Shown piece by piece: positions 23,101 to 32,100 of a stretch of DNA of 64,000 nucleotides. This stretch comes from Diphasiastrum complanatum (Eukaryota > Streptophyta > Lycopodiopsida > Lycopodiales > Lycopodiaceae). Where the stretch lies: assembly GCA_029204225.1 (NCBI GenBank), contig CM055113.1, positions 20,047,798 through 20,111,797 of the forward strand, written 5' to 3'. A program made the position numbers and the translations under genes. The notes beneath the pieces are model-generated. The model had not been told where the DNA came from. It worked only from the letters and a program-made list of their open reading frames with translations, and did no database searches. Numbering within the stretch: the first letter of the stretch is position 1; each line of letters begins with the position of its first letter.

Positions 23101-26100
23101 GCTTTGAGCATGCAACGGGCCATCTCCATGAGTGTGCGATTCTTTCGCTCGGCAACACCATTTTGTTGAGGCTTATAGGGAGTTGTCATTTGATGTAGAA
23201 TTTCCTTTTCTCGAAGAAATGCACCGAACGTATTCTTAATGTATTCCCCTCCTCGATCGGTGCGTAGGGTCTTCAAAGAATGCCCAAACTGATTTTCCAC
23301 CATTGCTAGAAAATCTTTGAAACGTTGAAAAACTTCCGATTTAGCCTTCATAGGATAGATCCATGTAAAACGGGAAAAGTCATCAATAAAAGTCACAAAA
23401 TAGATGCACTTTAAAATGGATTCGGTCCTCATTGGACCACAAACATCACTATGAACCAAATCAAATTTATCAAGAACCCTTATAGTTCCATCAATTGGAA
23501 AAGGTTTCCTTTGAAACTTTCCAAGTATGCACCCCTCGCATACATGCCCTTCCGGCAGCTCAATAGTAGGAATGTCTTCTACCATATTAAATGTCTTCAG
23601 CTTCTTCAAACTTGCAAAGTTGAGATACCCAAACCTTGCATGCCACAATTCAGCCAACTCCAATGATTGTGATGTAGAAGCAACAAGACATGTAAAGGGA
23701 ATTCGTCGCTCATAGGTATCCATAATGAATAAGCCAGCATGCATCGTTCCCGAAACAATAATCAAGAGTGATCTTTTAGGATCCTTGACAAGAAACTTAT
23801 CTTCTTTGAACTCAACAACTAGTCCTTGCTTCAACATAGTTGAAACCGAAAGAAGATTCTTCTTGATTCCCGGAACATAAAGCACATTCTTAATGTACTT
23901 TTCTTCACCATTAGGCAAAATGATGGCTACAATTCCAATTCCATGAATAGAATAAGATGCATCATCCGCACATTGTACCTTACTTCCATTTTGCACTTTT
24001 ACTAATTTAGTAAATGCTTCTTTGCGAGAAGTCATATGACGAGTAGCACCACTATCAATCACCCATTCAATGGGCTGAAAATCAGCAACTTGCAAAATAG
24101 AATCTGAATTCCTCATAGATGTACAGTACTAGTAGAAGCAATATTAGACACAAAAGCATAGTCTTGGTTGAAGAGATCACCACTAGCTTCAAGCTCTTGC
24201 TCCAAAGTAGCAAGTGAAGCACTAGTATCAATTCCTTTACTCTCCTCTTTCGCAAGCTTCTTCTTACAATCCTTGATGAAGTGCCCATACCTTTTGCAAT
24301 AATGGCACTTCCCTTTCTTCTTTTGAGTGTTGACATCTTGACTTCCAACGGGCTTTTACTCATCCTTGGAAGGAGGCTTCCCCTTTCCTTTTGACTTGCC
24401 TTTGCCATTGCCTTTCGTGAAGAAAGCTTGATCTTGTTGAGTGTCACCTGCAAAGTTTTGCCTCGTTTGCTCCTCTTGAAGAAGCAGCCCAACAAGTTCA
24501 TCAAAGGAGAGTTGTTGTCCCCTAAGAGAGATACTCAAAGATGAAACAAATGGAAGATAAGATGAAGGTAATGAGTTGAGAGTAATGGAAACAAATTGAG
24601 CATCCTCAATTATCTCATCAATATTGAGAAGCTCCTCACGAAGATCCTTGATCTTCGTCAAGTGATTGGTCACTTGATCCCCTTCTTGCATCTTCAACAA
24701 AGAAAGCTGATTTCTGAGATACACCACTCTTGCTGGATTTTTGACTCTATACATAATATAAAGTGTATCCCACGCACTTTTAGATGTCTTACAAGACCTA
24801 ATATGAGGTAAGATAGATCTTTTCACAGCAAGAGCAACCATAGAATGTGCTTGTGCATCCCTTCTATCCCACTTCTTTTGTTCTTCCGAAGATGTAGAAG
24901 ATGATGATCCACGAGGTGTAGGAGGTGCCAAAGACGGAGGCCTTTCCTCATCACCATTGACCAAATCCCACAGCCCTTTCGCTATGAGAAGATTCTTCAT
25001 CATGTAACTCCACAAGGAGTAGTTTGTGCCATCCAACCGATCTTCACTAAACAAAGAACCGATAGCTTCCGATTTTTTAGCCATTACCTCCAACAAAATT
25101 TCAGCTTGTAGTAAATAGGAAAGAGAGCCTTTCCACAACCAAATCTACTCAAAAATTTGCAGCAAACAAAGAGCTGAAAGTAGGAGCACAAGATATCTTT
25201 CAATCTGCAACCAAAGTGCCCAGAAGATAATGGATAGATGGCTGTCTTTCTACACAAAAAAACCAGCTTCTTGAAAATTAGGTTAGCTTCGATTGAAGCC
25301 TACACCAAAACCCAATTAGGAAGCCAAATAGTGTGATCAACACACACTCCAATAGGGTTGTTGAAAGCACCCTACTACTTGCTGAGAATCTGCAAATTTC
25401 CAGCCACAAGTTGACCTAACCCTGAATAGGGTTTGCTGAATTTTGGGCGCCCTCCTACACAAATGCAAACCTGAAAACAAAAACAGCAAGATAAGGAGAC
25501 ACGACAACCAAAAAACAGTTGCAGATTTTTGGGCGCCCTCCTCCAAACAAAACTTGCTGAAAACTGGTTGCATAAAATCAAATTTGAGATTCTGATTTTT
25601 GGGTGCCAAAAATTGCTCCTCCAAGGTCTTTGATGGCTGCCCTCCTTCAACCTGAAAAGAGACAAAAAAGCTGATCCAAACTCCACTTGAAAAGATCAGC
25701 AAGATGCTGAAATTTCACAACAAAAAGCAGAGAAGCTCCTCTTCTGGTAGGGCGCCAACAAACAAGCTTGTTGCAGATCGGGCAGCTCTCATACCATGTA
25801 GGAAAGCAAGAGACAAGTCACCAAGATCTAGTTATCAATCAATCTCCACAAGAAACAAGAGAGAAGAGGCTGGGCGCCCAACTCTAAGAGAGAGAGAGAG
25901 AGAGAGAGAAAACAGCAACAAGAGCAATGGAGAGCCAAACTGTACAAAATGGAATACACAATGAGCATCTAAGTACTCTACCTGGAGGTGACCAAATGCC
26001 ACCAAACCCTAAGGTTAACCACTTACTAAATGTAGGGCACCCCCAAAAGTCAAGATAGGGCCCCTAAACAAAATTAGACCCCTAAGGACCCACGACTCAG

Positions 26101-29100
26101 TACATGACCAAAATTGGGTCCAACTGAACTTAAGACAAACTTAAGATGGCCTAAATAACTAAATACCCATGGTTACACAAATCTCGACCTTTTGGATCAA
26201 AGTAACCTATGGATTAACTTCAGCATAGTCATTTATTTCTAACATAAGCGTTCACCTCTCCCAAATCCTCTGGTGAGCATTCACTTCTTCGAGACAGTCA
26301 TGGGCAGTAGTTGGGTTTGTTGCAAATTTTTTTGCAAATTTAATTAGGTACCTGTTTGTTTTTTTTTAACAGGAGGGGGCAGGTGGGTGCCAGACACCCT
26401 CTGATAATTAATCCCGGGGAGGGGGGGGTGGTTAGGGGGAGGAAAATTGTTTTTATTTCGTTTTGGGGATGTGGGACAGTGAGGGGAGGGGCCCGTATTT
26501 TTTTTTTTTAAAAGAAAAAAAATAAAAAATGTCGGACGCGTCCGGACCCGGACGCACCCCTAAGGCATCCGCGTCCGGACGCGCTTCCTTAGGTCCAATC
26601 AAATAGTAGATATCTTCATATTTCTTAAAAGTGAGTCTTAAGAACTAACTTACGAACATAGCGGCATTATTCAAGTATTAAAATTTCTGATGGCAATGTC
26701 TTGCAAAGAAAGCTTCATGAAGTGTTTTTTCCACTGTTTTTCTAACAAGTAAGATTTCGGTTTACATAATTGTTCCTTCCAATGTCCATCAATTTAATTG
26801 TAGAAAAGTAAAGTATCTCAAACTAAATGCTGGATTACTTGCCCATCAGTTGTAAGCAGAATGCCTGTTTTCAAGTACATGCAGGGGTCAGTAATTGATC
26901 CACCTATGTACCCAAAAATTCCCCTCGTTTTGCTTTGATACCTGATTTTCTTTTAATTAAAAAAAAAAAAGTTCCGACCCAATACGTTCCGGCCCAAAAA
27001 GGTCGGAACAGGTTTCTAAGATCTACATGTGTGTGTGTGTGTGTGCGCGCGCGCGCGAGTGCGCGTGCGCGTGCGTGCGTGCGTAATTATAATATCGATA
27101 CAAGGAAATAAAATTAAACACGATGAAAAAATGATTTCATGGTCAAAATAGAGAAGTATGTTAAGTCAGTCCTTAATAACACTGGCTACAATGGATATGA
27201 GAGCTTACACAGTCTTTCACATCCTGAGGTCTTGAAAATCTGGATTGTTCCAATATATGAGGGACCTCCCAAAGGGATACTTTCATAATCTGACTCTATA
27301 TATAAAAAAGGAGGAGATTCTTGAGAAACGAACTAGATCTACAGCAATAATAACTCCTACTACCACACAACTAAATCTTAAAAGTTGAAAAGCAAAGTTC
27401 TCCTTGACAGAACACTATGGAAAGTTTATTTGCATATGCATATTATGAAAATTAAAGGGATTTGTTTTCTGATACATGAAAATTTTCCGTATACAAAATT
27501 TGTGCAATTGGATAAAAATTCATCCTAAATCAAAAATGAAGGGCTAGAGAAACTATATGACCTCAAAAATATAGCTATTTTAGAAACGCTAAGCATTGTC
27601 AATTGAACAAAAAGATATGTGAAACACACACAAATTGCACCAGACAGCTTTGTTATAATGCTTATAGATGAAGCTTCTATACAACAACGAAATCAGCATT
27701 CAACCTGGTTGTAGATAAATTCAACCAATGTAGTACAAGCCAGTTTCCGCATCTCATCTTGACGCATTTGCTCCAGAAGAGTAGTTATCAAATCCAATGT
27801 GCTGATTGCAAATAGTGGCCTAAACAGCAATGACATAGAAGTAGTCAATACGTTGATTAATGGCACAAAAAGCTCCTTAAAACATAGCATTCCAATTCAA
27901 AAGCTCCTTAAAACATAGCATTCCAATTCAACTCTCCATGAAATTTCTGTCAATTCATAGAAAGTATCACGAGTACAAACAAATTGCAAAGGGAGTAACA
28001 GTGGGTTGATTTCAACCGATTGTTGCTGATCACTAAACAATGACAAGAGGTTCTGAATGACTTGCAGCAAGGTAGCATACGAGTTCAGGTACTTGCATTT
28101 GTTCTCTGCAAGAAGAGATTAATTTGCAATATGCTCGCATGACGACTCTAACAGAACCAAAATGCTCATTGCGCAGTTCCTTGTAGCCACGTTGTTCAAG
28201 AGATTGTGCAATCTAAGGTTCAACAAAGAATGGTATTAGACCACATACTATTAGAATAGTTTGCAAGACAGCATATCGTAGCCTGTAATGGCAAGATCAA
28301 CTATGTAAAACTTGACAGAAGCTTGTTTTGCTACCACATCCACGTGGATGACAGTGAATTCTACATCCGTATCTTACAAGTTAATAATGGAATAAAGCAG
28401 ACAAATTTTAGCACTATCAATGTTGATAAATTCCAGCACATTATCGTCAATTTTCAAGTTTTGGAATAGACACACTGAGACTACTATAGTTTGGATCGAA
28501 CTTCACAGTCACAAAAAGTTTTTGAGCTTCATATCAAAGAGCTGGAGAACTATAAATTTTAACTATGGCAAATTACAAGCAAACACCTTAAAACAAGGAC
28601 CTCATAGAGAGGTGACTTTCTCTTTCTCTGTTTGACAGAACTATATACATTTATACAAACTTTCTATTTTTTGAATTGGTAACAGGAAACTAACTACTCC
28701 ACTGTCCAGTATATTGACCACCACTTTAAAACGATTCAAATAAATGTACTTACAGCATCTGAAAAATAGAATGCAAACAAACCAGAGCCCCACCTCACTA
28801 TGAAGAAGAAATAGATCAAATATGTATAGTTTCTAGAACATATCATGTATTTTCCATCCGACGGTCCCACACAAAAAACAAGAACGTCAAGAACTGCAAC
28901 TTTGAAATGTAAATTTCAAATTTGTGAAGAGGCCAGCACCTTTGGGATACGCATTGGATTTTTTGATGCATATTCACATAGCTTGGAAATTTTACGGTCG
29001 TTAGGGGCTTCATCCTGCAGAACAGTGCACGAAAGCACTAGCATGACTTCTTGTTTTATTTGTTGAATTGAACTCTTTTGCAAAGCTACTACATGGACGT

Positions 29101-32100
29101 CAAACTTCAAGAAAGAAATTGATTTGAAAAGTTACTAGCAAGACACTATCATGCACACACTTGATGATGAAAGAAATTTTTCTTGCCTAGACTCCATCGC
29201 AAACAAAGAAACGTTCTTCAAAAGATCTCTACACATGCAAAGATGGCAATTGTCCTCAAAGCCTATTAATTTTCCTCACCTCCAAACGAAGATTATAAGA
29301 TACATCTACCACATCAAGAGATGTAAATACACCAAAAGTAAAATCAACTTATTTCAGTTAGCCTCCCCGCACATTTGGAAGGAAATGAATTTGAGCTGTA
29401 CTTACAGAAAGCAGTGTAAGTTAAGCAAATATCAAAACCTTCCAAAACAAGCACAGCTCGAAGCTTCAATAAAAAGTTAGTGCATGAAACTTTTAAGCAA
29501 AATTTTATTATCTCAACTTGTGTAACACTGGTCAAAAAAAGCTGCACTCTCTACCAAAGAATATTAAAGCTGCCATCTTTTGCTGAGAACCATTCAAACA
29601 TAGAACGGTAATGCTCACATTTACAAAACTCAAGGATACATCTACACCATGAATTTATGGGCATCATTACATTGGAAAACGTTTTCTACCTACAAATATG
29701 GAACATAAGAAATGAGAACTTTTTTTTTTCCTACTGTCACTTTGCAATTAATGCATTATTCTAACTGATGGTCATTTGGAGCATATTCGATGGCATTATC
29801 AGTTGCATGCATTTATATGTATTGACAAATGTTTTAACAAATAACTTGGATTTGAATGTAAGAACTTTAAATTCAATTGGCTAGCATGGGTGTTAAATAA
29901 ACGAAGGAAGAATATACTCAATAACTACAATAGTCCAAGAGACTAACAATTCATTAGTTAATAGAGACATGGTTAGCTTATGGACCATCATATGTACTTA
30001 AGACAGTTGATTAAGAAAAATGGTAATTGAAAATAGTACTGTTTTAGTCCTTGAAGGTCAAACGTCGAAATATGGCTTGAGTAAACAGATGAGAAAATAC
30101 CTGGATCATGGATGCAAGGTGGACTAGACCATATTGCACATTATGCATGACAAGAACCATGCACAACTAGTAAGTATTAGTAGTAATAGATATTTTTTAA
30201 GCATTGACACCTTAGCAAGACTTAAGTATGATTTCTTATGATTTGGGCCTTTGTTTCTGAGGATATTGATCATGGGGCACCGATAAGAAATCGATTGTTG
30301 TAGTGGATTGTTGTTTCTGCATGTCTTCATCAACCAAATCACATCACATGTTGCCTTCATGGTTGATCTATATTTCACCTCCTAGGACAAAAGTACAACA
30401 GTCATAATCCACAATGTATGAAAAAGTACATCAATTGTGATCTTCTATCCTCTTTGTCTCTAGCCCAGTCTCAATCTCAATGTCCTTGCATTTCAACTCA
30501 TTTTGGTCATTATTCGTCAAACCAACATTTGAGTTTTATTTATTTCCCTCAACATCCTCTTTGCAGCCTTCGAATGAACTTCTTTTGGTTTGCTCATAAA
30601 TTGATTCGATACTCCCACGGCATGTGCAATTCCAGGTCTAGTAGCAGTCAAGTACGTCAAGCAGCCCACCAATTGTCTCTATAAAGTTGCATTTTTCTCT
30701 GTTCAATCTTCTTCTTAGACGATTTCTAGCTAGACTCTACTTTGCTTGAGAGAGAACATTTTATTTTGCTCCTTTCATACTTTCTATCCCCAAGTGACTG
30801 TAGAAATCTTATATCAATTATTTCAAATTGCTTGAATAAATTCCCTTTTTAGTGATTAGACTCTTATTTGTCTTAGTAATCACCAGATCATTGACCTAAA
30901 CAATCACTACTAGAAGGATATAATTCTCCTCCGTTGTGTAGAGATTTGCTTTAGATTCACTTCTCAGAGTACAATTTTCTTCATAATATTCATCCGCACA
31001 ACTATACCAAACCTGAAGTGCTTTTTCAATCATAAAGGCTTGATAAAACCTGCATACCATGTACACTATAACCGTATACTCGAACCCTTACAGGTACTAT
31101 GAACACCGTATAAATAGAGACTTCAGGCATCCACTTGCAACGAATCCTAACCCAGATATGATGTCAAGGCTACAACAATTATGATAGTAGGCATCTTAGC
31201 TAACATACAAGAGTTTCATCATAATTAATTTCCTCCTGTTGAGCGTACTCCTCTGCCACAAGTTGTGCTTTGCCCGTATTTGTTAACCCATCTACATTGA
31301 ACTTTGTAATCTACACTATATAAAGCTAATAGGAATCTTATCTTCTAGCAGCTCAACTAACTCCCAAGTCTAATTGTTCATTCTTGGATTGAATCAATCT
31401 TGAATCGCTTTTTGTCATTTCTTTTCTCTATCCACTTCTTCACGAACAATCAGCTTAGAAGTTTGTCGAATAGTTAACATGACGGGCAAACTTGTTTCAA
31501 GCCTTTCATCCTGCTACCATTGCTGCAACTGTCATTGTTAGCGTCTTTGCCTTCATGACCTTCTCACTCCTTTGCTTGACTCAGTGTAAGGATCTACAAA
31601 CGGACAAACTGCAAAGGACAAGACCCGGAAGCCTGCCAAGCATTTACCACCATTCACAGGATGCACTAACAAAGCACAATTACCCCCCGTGCTGTATTGA
31701 AGCTCAACCGAAGGAACTGACAAGGGCAGCCACAGGCTCTCATAAAGAACACAATACTCTAAGCAAGAGCATCACCAACTAGCAGCATGAATGGAAGACG
31801 TCTCCTCCAAATGGGCACCCTTTCCTCCTTACATAGAGAATATGAAGCTTAGCTACACACAAGCAGGCTCATCTGGTTCTATCACTAAGGCCTGTCCAAA
31901 CATACCTCCACGTCTATCTTCAGCCGGTAGACTCCCAGGAGTCATCATCCTTCTCATTCCTTTCCAGCGCACAAAGCATTCAGTAACAAGACAATTTCTC
32001 AATCTCTTGTCTCTATTGTCCAACACTTTGTTGGGCACCAAAGGAATATGTGAAGAAGATTCATCTCCAAACTTTGAGTCCTCACTGATCTGACTGTATT

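Larger units (their letters stand above)
20302..26244 (-). mobile_element. Copia LTR retrotransposon, nearly intact, in host intron 4
   Basis: LTRs of 440 bp (20302-20741) and 448 bp (25797-26244) begin TGTAGG and end CTAACA. They differ by six substitutions and a (GA)n length change, so insertion is recent. PBS and PPT abut the LTRs. The interior carries gag (25084-24356) and one long pol frame (24116-20778) in Copia order (protease, integrase, RT, RNase H). It lies in the same sense as the host gene. Flanks atatt and taagc do not form a target duplication. Confidence 0.95.

Noticed and set aside
29151..29480. 109-codon plus-strand frame in the host intron
   Set aside because: No motif, antisense to the host gene, with composition like the surrounding intron.
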